33,191 nt of DNA from positions 1-33,191 of the forward strand of contig JADYYK010000204.1 of the NCBI GenBank assembly GCA_020853705.1, written 5' to 3'. Under the pieces are notes generated by a model. That model ran no database searches. It was not told the DNA's origin and worked only from the letters and a program-made list of their open reading frames with translations. The position numbers and the translations under genes are program-made. Origin of the DNA: Deltaproteobacteria bacterium. GTDB lineage: Bacteria > Myxococcota_A > Polyangia > Haliangiales > JADYYK01. Position 1 is the first letter of the stretch. Each line of letters starts with the position of its first letter. This document shows, piece after piece, positions 8,259 through 16,789 of the stretch.

Positions 8259-8615
8259 ATGGAGAGCTTCAATCGCGCCAAGGCCCGCCTGGTCGCGTCG
8301 GCCCCCGATCGCCCCGGCGAGCAGTGCTTCGCCGAGCCCGCCAGCTTCCAGCCCATCGTCAACCGGCTGCGCTGCGAGGGCCGCGGCGACTGTGTCGAGG
8401 TCTGCCCCGAGAGCGTCTTCGAGGTCCGCCGCATGGAGGACGCCGACTTCGACGCCCTGCCCTTCTTCGCGCGACTGCACAGCCGCGCACATGGCCGCAA
8501 GACCGCCTACACCCCCAACGCCGACGCCTGCGCCGCCTGCGGCCTGTGCGTGGTCGCCTGCCCCGAGGACGCCCTCACGCTGGTGCGCATCGGGCCGAGC
8601 CCAGCGGCGCGCTAG
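8259..8615 (+). CDS. Ferredoxin-like double iron-sulfur protein
   Basis: The 118-aa protein has a standard second cluster motif, CAACGLCVVACP, near its C-terminus. The first motif is unusual, RCEGRGDCVEVCP (C-x5-C-x3-CP), followed by ESVFEVRRMEDADF. Between them is HGRKTAYTPNADAC. This pattern fits small bacterial ferredoxins with a spacer of about 40 residues between clusters, so a soluble electron carrier is likely. The first cluster lacks one of the four usual close cysteines and could be 3Fe-4S or borrow a ligand. I chose ATG 8259 because conserved-looking sequence begins near MESFNRAK; a longer frame opens at 8175. Its TAG shares four bases with the end of the convergent GST gene. Confidence 0.85.
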   Translation: MESFNRAKARLVASAPDRPGEQCFAEPASFQPIVNRLRCEGRGDCVEVCPESVFEVRRMEDADFDALPFFARLHSRAHGRKTAYTPNADACAACGLCVVACPEDALTLVRIGPSPAAR

Positions 8616-9208
8616 ACCACCGGCTCGCTGCCGGCGGCCAGCGGGTCGGCCAGCCAGGCGGTGCGGAAGGCGGTCAGCGCGGGGTACTTCGCCAGGTCGG
8701 CCTGGGCGCGGAACACCAGCCAGTCGAGGGCGACCGCGAGTGACAGGGCGCCGAGGCCGAGCGGGCGCGCGTACTTCACGGGCGTGGGGCCGTGGTCGAG
8801 GTGGGCCAGCGTGGTGTCGATGCGCTCGGTCTGGCGGGCCAGGTAGCCGCGCTCCTCGAAGTTGTCGCGGCGCAGGTAGAAGCGGTTGATGGCGGCGTCG
8901 AGCACGCCCTCGGCGAGCACCTGCAGCTCGCGCTGCTCGAGGTGCGCGGGATCGAGGTCGAGGCCGGCGGCGCGCAGCGCGGCCTCGTGGCGCTGCCACA
9001 GCCAGCCGACGATGACCGAGGAGTCGGGCAGCACGCGGTCACCGTCGAGCAGCACCGGGATCTTGCCCAGTGGCGCGTGGCGGGCCAGCAGCGCGGCGCC
9101 CTCCTCGCTGCGGGTGTCGAGCATGGTCAGCGGCAGGTTGGCGGCGCGCGCGACGATGCGGACCTTGCGCACATAGGGCGACGTCGTGGTCCCGAGCAGC
9201 TTCATCAT
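8612..9208 (-). CDS. Glutathione S-transferase family protein
   Basis: The 198-aa protein has the thioredoxin-like N-domain of GSTs: MKLLGTTTSPYVRKVRIVA with the catalytic Ser/Thr region, then HAPLGKIPVLLDGDRVLPDS with the cis-Pro and the Ser that bind the gamma-Glu of glutathione. The rest is the all-helical C-domain (FYLRRDNFEERGYLARQTERID). Length (about 200) is normal. It probably conjugates or reduces electrophiles in the cytoplasm; the substrate cannot be told. Two ATGs stand in a row at the start. The start codon lies inside a near-palindrome (9207-9219). Confidence 0.9.
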   Translation of the reverse strand: MMKLLGTTTSPYVRKVRIVARAANLPLTMLDTRSEEGAALLARHAPLGKIPVLLDGDRVLPDSSVIVGWLWQRHEAALRAAGLDLDPAHLEQRELQVLAEGVLDAAINRFYLRRDNFEERGYLARQTERIDTTLAHLDHGPTPVKYARPLGLGALSLAVALDWLVFRAQADLAKYPALTAFRTAWLADPLAAGSEPVV

Positions 9209-9219
9209 GACGTCGTCAT
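9207..9219. promoter_or_regulatory. Near-palindrome at the GST start
   Basis: ATGACG (9207-9212) and CGTCAT (9214-9219) form an inverted repeat with one central base, overlapping the GST start codon. It could be a small operator, or chance in a GACG-rich area. Confidence 0.2.
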
Positions 9220-9271
9220 CGCACGCGAGCGCGGCGCCGGCAAGCCACAGCCGGGGCGCGGCGAGGCCGGC

Positions 9272-10153
9272 TCAGGCGCGCGCGCTGGCCAGCCAGTCGA
9301 GCAGCAGCCGGTTGACCTCGGCGGGGCGCTCCTGGTGCAGGAAGTGGCCGGCGTCAGCGACGCGCTCGACGCGCAGGCCGCCGGGCGGGAAGTCGCGCGG
9401 ATCGCAGGCCAGGTCGTAGAGGCGGCTGTCCATGCAGCCGTCGCGCGCGCCGGTCAGCGCCAGCAAGCGCACCGGGGTCCTGGCCCGCAAGAGCTCCCGG
9501 GTGCGCCGCGCCGCCGGGCCGCCGCTGGCGAAGGCGCGGTAGTAGCCCAGCGCCGCGGTCAGCACGCCGGGCTGCGCGAAGGTGTGCTTGAGCGCGGCCA
9601 TGTCCTCGGCCGGCCAGTCCCAGCCTGGCGACCAGGCCCGCCACAGCCGCTCCAGGAAGGCCCAGTCGTCGCGCGCCACCACGCGATCGCTGAGGCCGCG
9701 CAGCTGGAAGAAGGCCATGTACCAGCTGTTGCGCAGCTGCCCGGGGTAGCGCAGCACAGCGCGGCCCATGCGGCTGAGCGGCGGCACCGCCAGCGTGGTC
9801 AGGCTGAGCAGGCGCTCGGGCGCCAGCGCGGCGACGGCATAGGCGGTGACGGCGCCCCAGTCGTGGCCGACCAGGTGGCAGCGCTCGGCGCCCAGGTGAT
9901 CGAGCCAGCCGACGACGTCCTCGGCCAGGCGCACCACGTGGTAGTCGCCGCCTGCGGGCTGTGACGACGGCTCATAGCCGCGCATGGTCGGCGCCAGCGC
10001 GCGATAGCCGGCCGCGGCCAGCGCGGGCAGCTGGTGGCGGAAGCTGCCGGCGTGGTCGGGAAACCCGTGCAGACACAGCACCAGCGGGCCAGCCCCGGCG
10101 GCGTGGGCCGAGAAGCGCAGGCCGCTGGCGCGCAGCTCGATGATCTCGCTCAC
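9272..10153 (-). CDS. Alpha/beta hydrolase, epoxide-hydrolase type
   Basis: The 293-aa protein starts with GTG at 10153 and shows the epoxide hydrolase layout. The oxyanion motif HGFPD is at residues 29-33, the nucleophile is Asp98 in GHDWGA, the acid is likely Asp238 (GARDG) and the base is His270 (ADAGHF). The cap has SWYMAFFQLRG, where the Tyr that polarises the epoxide usually sits. An Asp nucleophile followed by Trp separates it from Ser esterases and fits epoxide hydrolase or haloalkane dehalogenase; the cap and length favour the former. The frame stays open upstream to 10603 but that part is antisense to the YeeE gene. It is divergent from the YeeE operon with a shared promoter region. 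Confidence 0.88.
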   Translation of the reverse strand: MSEIIELRASGLRFSAHAAGAGPLVLCLHGFPDHAGSFRHQLPALAAAGYRALAPTMRGYEPSSQPAGGDYHVVRLAEDVVGWLDHLGAERCHLVGHDWGAVTAYAVAALAPERLLSLTTLAVPPLSRMGRAVLRYPGQLRNSWYMAFFQLRGLSDRVVARDDWAFLERLWRAWSPGWDWPAEDMAALKHTFAQPGVLTAALGYYRAFASGGPAARRTRELLRARTPVRLLALTGARDGCMDSRLYDLACDPRDFPPGGLRVERVADAGHFLHQERPAEVNRLLLDWLASARA

Positions 10154-10181
10154 GGATCCGCGATAACAGATGCTGCGGCGT

Positions 10182-10209
10182 TTGTCACCGCGCGCGGGCG
10201 CGCTATGCT
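10182..10209 (+). promoter_or_regulatory. Candidate leaderless promoter of the YeeE operon
   Basis: TTGTCA (10182-10187), a 16-nt spacer and TATGCT (10204-10209) are followed by seven bases and ATG 10217. It is the best promoter match in the window. The opposite strand carries a GTGACA that could serve the divergent hydrolase. Confidence 0.5.
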
Positions 10210-10216
10210 GCGCGGC

Positions 10217-10717
10217 ATGATTGACGCAGTCTTCGTGAATCCCTGGCCGTGGTGGGCCGCCGGCGCCGGCATCGGCCTGGTGGTGGTCGCGCTGGCCGCG
10301 CTGGCGTCGCGGCCCCTGTCGGTGACCACGGGCCTCGGCAGCGTGTGCGCGATGGCCTCCAACCTGCCCTACCTGAAGCGCAGCGAGTTCGGCGCCAGCG
10401 GGCGCTGGCGGCTGGAGTTCCTGGCCGCGGTGGTCGCGGGCGCCGCGCTGAGCGGCTGGCTCAGCGGCGGCTGGGGCAGCGGGCAGGCCATGGGCTCGCT
10501 GGCCGCGGTGCTGTCGCAGCCGCTGCAGATCGCGGTGCTGGCGGGTGGCGGTGTGCTGATCGGCTTCGGCGCGCGCATGGCGGGCGGCTGCACCTCGGGC
10601 CACAGCATCATGGGCACCTCGCTGGGCGCGCCGTCGAGCTTCCTGGCCACCGCGATGTTCATGCTGGGCGGCGCGGCGGCCACCAACGCGCTGTTCGCCA
10701 TCGTGGTGCCTTCATGA
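10217..10717 (+). CDS. YeeE/YedE family transporter, N-half
   Basis: The 166-aa membrane protein has four to five helices and the family signature GGCTSGHSIMG near residue 121. In TsuA/YeeE proteins this motif holds a Cys in the pathway for thiosulfate or related sulfur compounds. Its size is half a full YeeE, and the next gene supplies the other half, as in known split pairs (YeeE plus DUF6691). I chose ATG 10217 because of the promoter hexamer just upstream; an in-frame ATG at 10205 overlaps that hexamer. The TGA overlaps the next ATG (ATGA), so the two are co-translated. Confidence 0.85.
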   Translation: MIDAVFVNPWPWWAAGAGIGLVVVALAALASRPLSVTTGLGSVCAMASNLPYLKRSEFGASGRWRLEFLAAVVAGAALSGWLSGGWGSGQAMGSLAAVLSQPLQIAVLAGGGVLIGFGARMAGGCTSGHSIMGTSLGAPSSFLATAMFMLGGAAATNALFAIVVPS

Positions 10718-11169
10718 TCCGCGCGGCGACGCTGCTGCTCGGGCTGGCGTTCGGCTTCCTGCTGTCGCGCGGGCGGGCCACCGACTATGACGCCATCGCG
10801 GGCATGTTCAGGTTCAAGGACGCGCACCTGCCGCTCCTGATGTGCACCGCCATCGCGGTCGCCGGGGTCGGCCTGTGGCTGCTGCGCCGGTTCCAGGTCC
10901 GCGCGCTCGACGGCCGCCCGGTCAAGCTCGACATCAAGCCGCTGCACGCCGGCGTGGTCATCGGCGGCCTGATCTTCGGCGCCGGCTGGGGCCTGGCCGG
11001 GCAGTGCCCGGGCACCGCGCTGGGTCAGCTCGGCGAGGGCAAGTGGCTGGCCGGGGTCACCGTGGCCGGCATGCTGGTCGGCACCTGGTTGTATGCGCTG
11101 CTGGAGCCGACGCTGGCGCCGCTGCAGAAGCCGCGCCCCCGCGAGCCCGTGGTAGGTTCGCGCGCATGA
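10714..11169 (+). CDS. YeeE/YedE transporter, C-half (DUF6691-like)
   Basis: The 151-aa membrane protein has helices at the N-terminus, near residues 40-55 and in the last third. It carries the second family motif, FGAGWGLAGQCPGTALGQLG, with the Cys near residue 98. It should pair with the previous gene to form one channel-like transporter for thiosulfate or another reduced sulfur compound. Translation is coupled at both ends: ATGA with the gene before and ATGA with the SRPBCC gene after. No rhodanese or sulfur dioxygenase, common partners elsewhere, is next to it here. Confidence 0.85.
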   Translation: MIRAATLLLGLAFGFLLSRGRATDYDAIAGMFRFKDAHLPLLMCTAIAVAGVGLWLLRRFQVRALDGRPVKLDIKPLHAGVVIGGLIFGAGWGLAGQCPGTALGQLGEGKWLAGVTVAGMLVGTWLYALLEPTLAPLQKPRPREPVVGSRA

Positions 11170-11627
11170 AGCTCAGCACACGCGCGCGCGTCCATGTGCC
11201 CCGGTCCCCCGAGCAGGTCTTCGACGTCGCGGTGCGCGAGCTGCCCGCGCTGCTGCAGAAGTACGGCCCCATCCCCGGCGTCGAGCACATCGAGATGCTG
11301 GAGGGCGCCAAGCCGGTGACCGGCGCGCGCCGCCGCGTGACCATGACCGACCGCAGCGTCATCGAGGAGGAGATCCTCGAGCTCACGCGCCCGCGCCGCC
11401 ACAACTACCGCTGGCTGAACCGCCCGAAGTTCCCCTTCTCGCTGATCGTGAAGACCGCCGAGGCCGACTGGATCTTCAGCCCCGAGAGCGGCGGCACCAC
11501 CGTCGAGTGGACCTACACCTTCACCCTGACCACGCCCCTCATGTGGCCCCAGGCCCGCCTCGCCGTCGCCCTCTTCAAGCGCTGGATGCAGAAGGCCCTC
11601 GACCGCCTCCGCGACAATCACCCGTAG
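11166..11627 (+). CDS. SRPBCC (START-like) family protein
   Basis: The 153-aa protein begins KLSTRARVHVPRSPEQVFDV, the usual first strand and helix of SRPBCC folds, followed by GARRRVTMTDRSVIEEEILE and TTVEWTYTFTLTTP, and ends in a long helix (RLAVALFKRWMQKALDRL). Such proteins bind lipids or hydrophobic ligands in a deep cavity; no catalytic residues can be named. It is the last gene of the YeeE operon (ATGA overlap). Its stop codon sits in the loop of a 9-bp hairpin. Confidence 0.82.
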   Translation: MKLSTRARVHVPRSPEQVFDVAVRELPALLQKYGPIPGVEHIEMLEGAKPVTGARRRVTMTDRSVIEEEILELTRPRRHNYRWLNRPKFPFSLIVKTAEADWIFSPESGGTTVEWTYTFTLTTPLMWPQARLAVALFKRWMQKALDRLRDNHP

Positions 11628-11635
11628 GGTGATTG
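11615..11635. terminator. Perfect 9-bp hairpin spanning the SRPBCC stop codon
   Basis: CAATCACCC (11615-11623) pairs exactly with GGGTGATTG (11627-11635) across the loop GTA, and the TAG stop lies at the loop. No T run follows, but its place between convergent genes suggests a two-way stop. Confidence 0.5.
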
Positions 11636-11644
11636 CTCCGTTCC

Positions 11645-11661
11645 GTCCACTACCCGTGGAC
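11645..11661. terminator. Second hairpin between convergent genes
   Basis: GTCCAC (11645-11650) pairs with GTGGAC (11656-11661) across a 5-nt loop and covers the end of the aldo/keto reductase gene. It lies 9 bases after the first hairpin. Confidence 0.35.
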
Positions 11662-12441
11662 AGCCTTCCCGAACGTCCTCATCCAGGCATCTTCCTCCGC
11701 GCTCAGCGGGCCCTTGGCCACCGCGGCCAGGTTGTCGTCGAGCTGCTGCTCGCTCGCCGGCCCGGTCAGGCAGACGTCGACGTGGGGGCTCGACAGGCAG
11801 AAGCGGTAGCAGTCGCCCGCGGTGGGCACCGGGCCGTCCCAGCCGCGCGGGCGCTTGAGCAGCTTGCGCCAGCTGGTGGCGGTGTAGGCGATGACGTTGG
11901 GGTTGCGCCGCTCGAGGTGCGGGAAGATCTCGCGCTCGGCGCCGGGGTGCGCGGCGTTGTAGCGGATCATCAGCATGTCGAGCGGTGAGTCCTCGGCCAG
12001 CTTGCCGGCGCGCGGGCGGTCATGGATCGACACCCCGAGGGCGCGCACCTTGCCCGACTCCTTGAGGTGGCGCAGCTCCTTCAAGGTGCCCTCGTTCCAC
12101 GCCGCGGTGACGCCGAGCCACTGCAGCTGGAAGATGTCGATGTAGTCGGTGCCCAGCCGCTTCAGCGTGCGCTCGGCGCTGCGCCGCACCGAGCCGCCGA
12201 ACCAGCCCAGCAGCGGCCCGGTCGCCAGCACGATCTTGTCGCGCTCGGCGCCCTTGCCGAACAGCTCCTTCAGGGCGCCCTTCGCGGTGCCCTTGAAGGT
12301 GTAATAGACGTAGTTCATGCCGCGCTCGAGGGCGTGGCGGACGCCGGCCTCGTCGATGCCATAGTTGGCCGCCAGGCCGAGGCGGAACACGCGCTTCTTG
12401 ACGGTGCGCAGCTCGCGCTGCTCGAACTCCGGGCTCGCCAT
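11650..12441 (-). CDS. Aldo/keto reductase
   Basis: The 263-aa protein has AKR features: a barrel start with RLGLAANYGIDEAGVRHALERGMNYVYY, where the Tyr sits in the catalytic area, KIVLATGP, then LGTDYIDIFQLQW and LKESGKVRALGVSIHDRP. The typical Asp of the tetrad is replaced or shifted (FDTA becomes NYVYYT), so activity may differ. Near the end, HVDVCLTGPASEQQLDDNL matches the NADPH-binding region of the family. A strong GAGGAGG lies 7 bases before ATG 12441. Only 11 bp separate it from the acyl-CoA synthetase gene upstream, so they form an operon. The substrate is not known. Confidence 0.85.
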   Translation of the reverse strand: MASPEFEQRELRTVKKRVFRLGLAANYGIDEAGVRHALERGMNYVYYTFKGTAKGALKELFGKGAERDKIVLATGPLLGWFGGSVRRSAERTLKRLGTDYIDIFQLQWLGVTAAWNEGTLKELRHLKESGKVRALGVSIHDRPRAGKLAEDSPLDMLMIRYNAAHPGAEREIFPHLERRNPNVIAYTATSWRKLLKRPRGWDGPVPTAGDCYRFCLSSPHVDVCLTGPASEQQLDDNLAAVAKGPLSAEEDAWMRTFGKAVHG

Positions 12442-12452
12442 CGCAGGCCTCC

Positions 12453-14072
<1,620 letters not shown>

Positions 14073-14118
14073 CGGGGCACCTCCGCGGCGGATTGAACCA
14101 CAGCGGCGCGGCGTCGGG

Positions 14119-14124
14119 TAGGAT
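14119..14124 (+). promoter_or_regulatory. Candidate -10 hexamer of a leaderless ribH transcript
   Basis: TAGGAT ends six bases before the ATG of ribH and there is no Shine-Dalgarno. The best -35 (TTGAAC, 14093) is 20 bases away, so the promoter is less certain than at 10182. Confidence 0.3.
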
Positions 14125-14130
14125 GCCGCC

Positions 14131-14589
14131 ATGCCGCGCCTCGCCCTCGTCGCCGCCGAGTTCAACCGCCCCTTGCTGGACGCCATGGTCGCCGCAGCCA
14201 CCGCCGAGGCTGCGGCGCTGGGCGCCACCATCACCCACACCGTGCGCGTGCCGGGCAGCTACGAGGCGCCCCTCGTGGTGTCCCGCCTGCTGGCGCGCGC
14301 CGACGTCGACGCCGCCGTGGTGCTGGGCTACATCGAGCGCGGCGAGACCCTGCACGGCGAGGTCATGGGCCACGTCACCCACCGCGCCATCGTCGACCAG
14401 AGCCTGCACCACGGTAAACCGGTCGGCTTCGGCGTCATCGGCCCCGGCGCCACCGTCGAGCAGGCCGAGCTGCGCAAGGACAGCTATGCGCGCGCCGCCG
14501 TGCGCGCGGCGCTGCGCAGCCTTGAGGCGCTGACGGCGCTGGAACCGCCCCGGCGCCGCGGCCCGCGGTCACGCGCGCGCAAGCGTTAG
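14131..14589 (+). CDS. ribH: 6,7-dimethyl-8-ribityllumazine synthase
   Basis: The 152-aa protein shows AEFNRPLLDAM (substrate-ring site), VRVPGSYEAPLVVS (usual VPGAFEIP), GYIERGETLHGEVM with the catalytic-type His75 and GET phosphate-site residues, and GVIGPGATVEQAELR. It joins the pyrimidine and dihydroxybutanone phosphate in riboflavin synthesis. The PVGFGVIGPGATVEQAE part resembles archaeal-type enzymes (GISGPGM-like) more than the common TTDTxEQA form. It stands alone without other rib genes. The last 15 residues are Arg-rich and outside the fold. Activity is likely but the sequence is divergent. Confidence 0.85.
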   Translation: MPRLALVAAEFNRPLLDAMVAAATAEAAALGATITHTVRVPGSYEAPLVVSRLLARADVDAAVVLGYIERGETLHGEVMGHVTHRAIVDQSLHHGKPVGFGVIGPGATVEQAELRKDSYARAAVRAALRSLEALTALEPPRRRGPRSRARKR

Positions 14590-14615
14590 CGGCTGGCGGC
14601 TGCGGCCGCGGCTGA

Positions 14616-14690
14616 GGCTGAGGTCAGGTGTTGGGGCACGGCGGGCGGCGGGCGGCTGGCGGCTGAGGTCAGGTGTAAGGGCACGGCGGG
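14616..14690 (+). repeat. Two 30-bp direct repeats
   Basis: A 30-bp unit beginning GGCTGAGGTCAGGTGT and ending GCACGGCGGG occurs at 14616-14645 and 14661-14690 with two differences. The copies start 45 bp apart, just after ribH. Confidence 0.85.
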
Positions 14691-14694
14691 CTCC

Positions 14695-14877
14695 GCGGTT
14701 GGCGGGCTCCGCGATTGTGCATACATGGGTCCGTGCTCAAACAGTCCTCGGGCGAACTGAGTCGGAGCTGTGCGTCGCGGAGAGGCCAGAGCGGACCTGT
14801 GCCAGCGCGGGGCTCCCGTCGCCCTGCGGAACTGCGCGCGGACCCATGTATGCACACTCGCTCCACCCGCCAACCGC
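14695..14877. mobile_element. MITE-like inverted-repeat element, copy 1
   Basis: The core is 14716-14856 (141 bp). Its ends are perfect 18-bp inverted repeats, TGTGCATACATGGGTCCG at 14716-14733 and the complement at 14839-14856. The similarity of the two arms goes on inward (CAGTCCTCGGGCGAAC against CAGTTCCGCAGGGCGAC) and outward (GCGGTTGGCGGG at 14695-14706, complement at 14866-14877). No transposase is inside. It may be a small non-autonomous element or a DNA/RNA structure. Short frames crossing it on both strands do not look like genes. Confidence 0.7.
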
Positions 14878-14935
14878 TCCACCCGCCTATCAGCCACCAC
14901 GGGCTGCGGAGACACCAGGCCGCTGAAGAGTTGGG

Positions 14936-14969
14936 TGGGGTCAGTTTTGGCGTCGTAATGGGGTCAGTT
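14936..14969 (+). repeat. TGGGGTCAGTT direct repeat pair
   Basis: TGGGGTCAGTT occurs at 14936-14946 and 14959-14969. Repeated motifs of this kind are found at the ends of some insertion sequences, so this could be a relic of an IS end. No transposase is seen nearby. Confidence 0.4.
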
Positions 14970-15031
14970 CCTGCCGTCGCTTGGCACGGTGACGTCGATG
15001 GCCTCCCTCGGGTGTCTCAGAGGTGGGCGGA

Positions 15032-15215
15032 GCGGCTGGGGGGCGGAGCGAATGCGTGTGTATGGGTCCGCGCGCAGTTCCGCAGGGCGACGGGAGCGGC
15101 GATCAGGCACGAAGCCCGTTTCTCCTCTCCGCGAAGCAGGGCGCCGAGTCAGTTCGCCCGAGGACTGTTTGAGCACGGACCCATACACATGCAGTCGCGG
15201 AGCCCACCAGCTGCG
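15032..15215. mobile_element. MITE-like inverted-repeat element, copy 2 (inverted)
   Basis: The core 15053-15193 is also 141 bp and is the inverted counterpart of copy 1. The ends are TGCGTGTGTATGGGTCCG (15053-15070) and CGGACCCATACACATGCA (15176-15193), pairing at 17 of 18 positions with a G/T at the odd one. Compared with copy 1, the outer halves of both arms have changed together so that pairing is kept. About 30 bp of each arm inside is almost identical between copies and the middle 45 bp has diverged. Confidence 0.7.
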
Positions 15216-15273
15216 GAGCCCACCGGGGCCTGGCCAAGATCCAGAAGCAGTCAGGGGAGTGCCGGTCGGGCGG

Positions 15274-15633
15274 CTAGTCGTGCAGGTCCTTGACCAGGTC
15301 GGGCATGACGGGGGTGCCGCGGTCGAGGACGTGGCAGCGGGAGACCTGGATGGCGCCGTAGATCCCGGACACCAGGCCGGTGGCGGAGACGCCGCCGGCG
15401 ACGATGGCGCCGGGGACGCCGCTGTCCTCGCCGTCGCTCTTGTCGATGATGACGTAGGCCAGCACGCCGGCGGCGACCGCCAGCACGCCGTCGAGGGCGG
15501 GCAACACGTAGCTGGTGGTGCACGGTGGCGGCAGGCCCTCGTCGACGTGGCGCGGGCCCTTGACCAGGGCGAACGAGCAGCTGGTGCTGGCCAGCGCCAG
15601 CGCCGCGACGCCGGTGCGCCAGCGCGCGCCCAT
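15274..15633 (-). CDS. Small exported protein, probable lipoprotein
   Basis: The 119-aa protein has a signal-like N-terminus (RTGVAALALASTSCSFALVKGP). The Cys could be lipidated, though STSC is a weak lipobox. After CTTSYVLPALDGVLAV come two membrane-like helices (VLAVAAGVLAYVII and AIVAGGVSATGLVSGIYGA) with DKSDGEDSG between. I do not recognise the family by name, but the layout recurs in small myxobacterial envelope proteins. Its ATG shares one base with the TGA of the esterase gene upstream (TGATG), so it is translationally coupled. Confidence 0.75.
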   Translation of the reverse strand: MGARWRTGVAALALASTSCSFALVKGPRHVDEGLPPPCTTSYVLPALDGVLAVAAGVLAYVIIDKSDGEDSGVPGAIVAGGVSATGLVSGIYGAIQVSRCHVLDRGTPVMPDLVKDLHD

Positions 15634-16781
15634 CACCAGCCTGTGAGTGACTTGATGTGGGCCGTCAGCACGTCGGCCATCTTGGCGTGCGTGCGCACGC
15701 TGGGGTGGTAGTCGCAGCCGATGGTGTCGGCCATCTGCTGCTCGGCGAACTCGACGAAGGACACCTTGCTGTCGCCGCCGGTGGCGCGCGCGGTGACGAC
15801 CTCCTGCAGGTAGGTCTTGACGCGCGCGGCCTCGGTGGCGCCCAGCATCGAGCCGACCGCCAGCACGATGAAGGCCTGGGGATAGTGGCCGCGCACGGTG
15901 GCGACCAGCGCCTTCATGGCGTCGACATAGGGGCGCCCGGGGTCGCCGCCGCTGAAGTCGTTGGTGCCCAGGTTGATGACGACGACGTCGGGGACCTCGC
16001 GCGTGAAGTCCCATGCCGGGGTCGGCAGATCGCCGTGGGTGCGGCCATAGATCACCGGCATCGGGTCGGTGGTGTTGCCGCCATAGTTGCGATAGACGCC
16101 CTTGCCCGAGTAGCACACCGCGGTGTGCGCCGCGTCGAGGCGCCGCGCGGTGACCGCGCCGTAGGCCTGGGTCTCGTCCTCGGTGTCGGCCGAGAACGGG
16201 CAGCTCGGCACCGCGCCGAGGTCACCATAGCCGCAGGTGATGGAGTCGCCGATGAGCTCGATGCGCCGCGTCCACGGCGCCGGCGACTGCACCAGCGCGC
16301 CGCCGGTGATGCTGAAGCCGAGAAAGCTCGTGATCCCGACGTAGGACTCGGTGCGCTTCATGAGCTCGACGCGGTGCTCGCCCGCGGCGAGGCCGGTCGC
16401 CAGCGGATAGCTCTCGCTGGCGCTGCTGGTCTTGATGACGGTGGGCGCGGCGGCGTCGATGCGCACCGTCCACTGCGAGTTGCCGCTCTCACGCAGGCGG
16501 GCCGTGATGGCGGTGCCGGTGAAGCGCGCCACGATGGTGCAGCCCGGGAACGAGCAGCGCGGCGTGGTCGGGGTCGCCAGATCGAAGCGCCCGAAGAGGT
16601 GCACGTCGCGCACCGGGGCGGGCGCGGCGTCGGGGCCGGGGACCGCGCCGTCGGTGTTGACGACGCTGCCGTCGGGTGTGGTGGTGCTGGCATCCACTGT
16701 GGTGCCGTCGCCGCCGCTGCCGCCGCAGCCGGGCGTGCAGCCGACCAGCAGCAGCGCGAGGCCGAGCAGCCCTGTGCGCAT
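15633..16781 (-). CDS. CE2-like SGNH esterase lipoprotein
   Basis: The 382-aa protein has a lipoprotein signal (LALLLVGC, Cys15), an acidic Gly/Asp linker, a beta-rich N-domain (about 55-165: VRDVHLFGRFDL ... GGALVQ), and an SGNH hydrolase domain. The nucleophile is Ser180 in GDSITCGYG; NLGTNDFSGGD and DYHPSVRTH (His359) complete the site. A jelly-roll plus SGNH layout with a GTND block is that of carbohydrate esterase family 2, which removes acetyl groups from plant polysaccharides. It should act on the cell surface. It is the middle gene of the operon 18193-15274, 8 bp after the phosphatase gene. Confidence 0.85.
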   Translation of the reverse strand: MRTGLLGLALLLVGCTPGCGGSGGDGTTVDASTTTPDGSVVNTDGAVPGPDAAPAPVRDVHLFGRFDLATPTTPRCSFPGCTIVARFTGTAITARLRESGNSQWTVRIDAAAPTVIKTSSASESYPLATGLAAGEHRVELMKRTESYVGITSFLGFSITGGALVQSPAPWTRRIELIGDSITCGYGDLGAVPSCPFSADTEDETQAYGAVTARRLDAAHTAVCYSGKGVYRNYGGNTTDPMPVIYGRTHGDLPTPAWDFTREVPDVVVINLGTNDFSGGDPGRPYVDAMKALVATVRGHYPQAFIVLAVGSMLGATEAARVKTYLQEVVTARATGGDSKVSFVEFAEQQMADTIGCDYHPSVRTHAKMADVLTAHIKSLTGW

Positions 16782-16789
16782 GGCCAGCC

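Noticed and set aside
14715..15188. Small genes across the two repeat elements (similar peptides with SVLKQSSGEL)
   Set aside because: The similarity comes from the DNA repeat itself; changes do not favour silent positions and no ribosome site is present.
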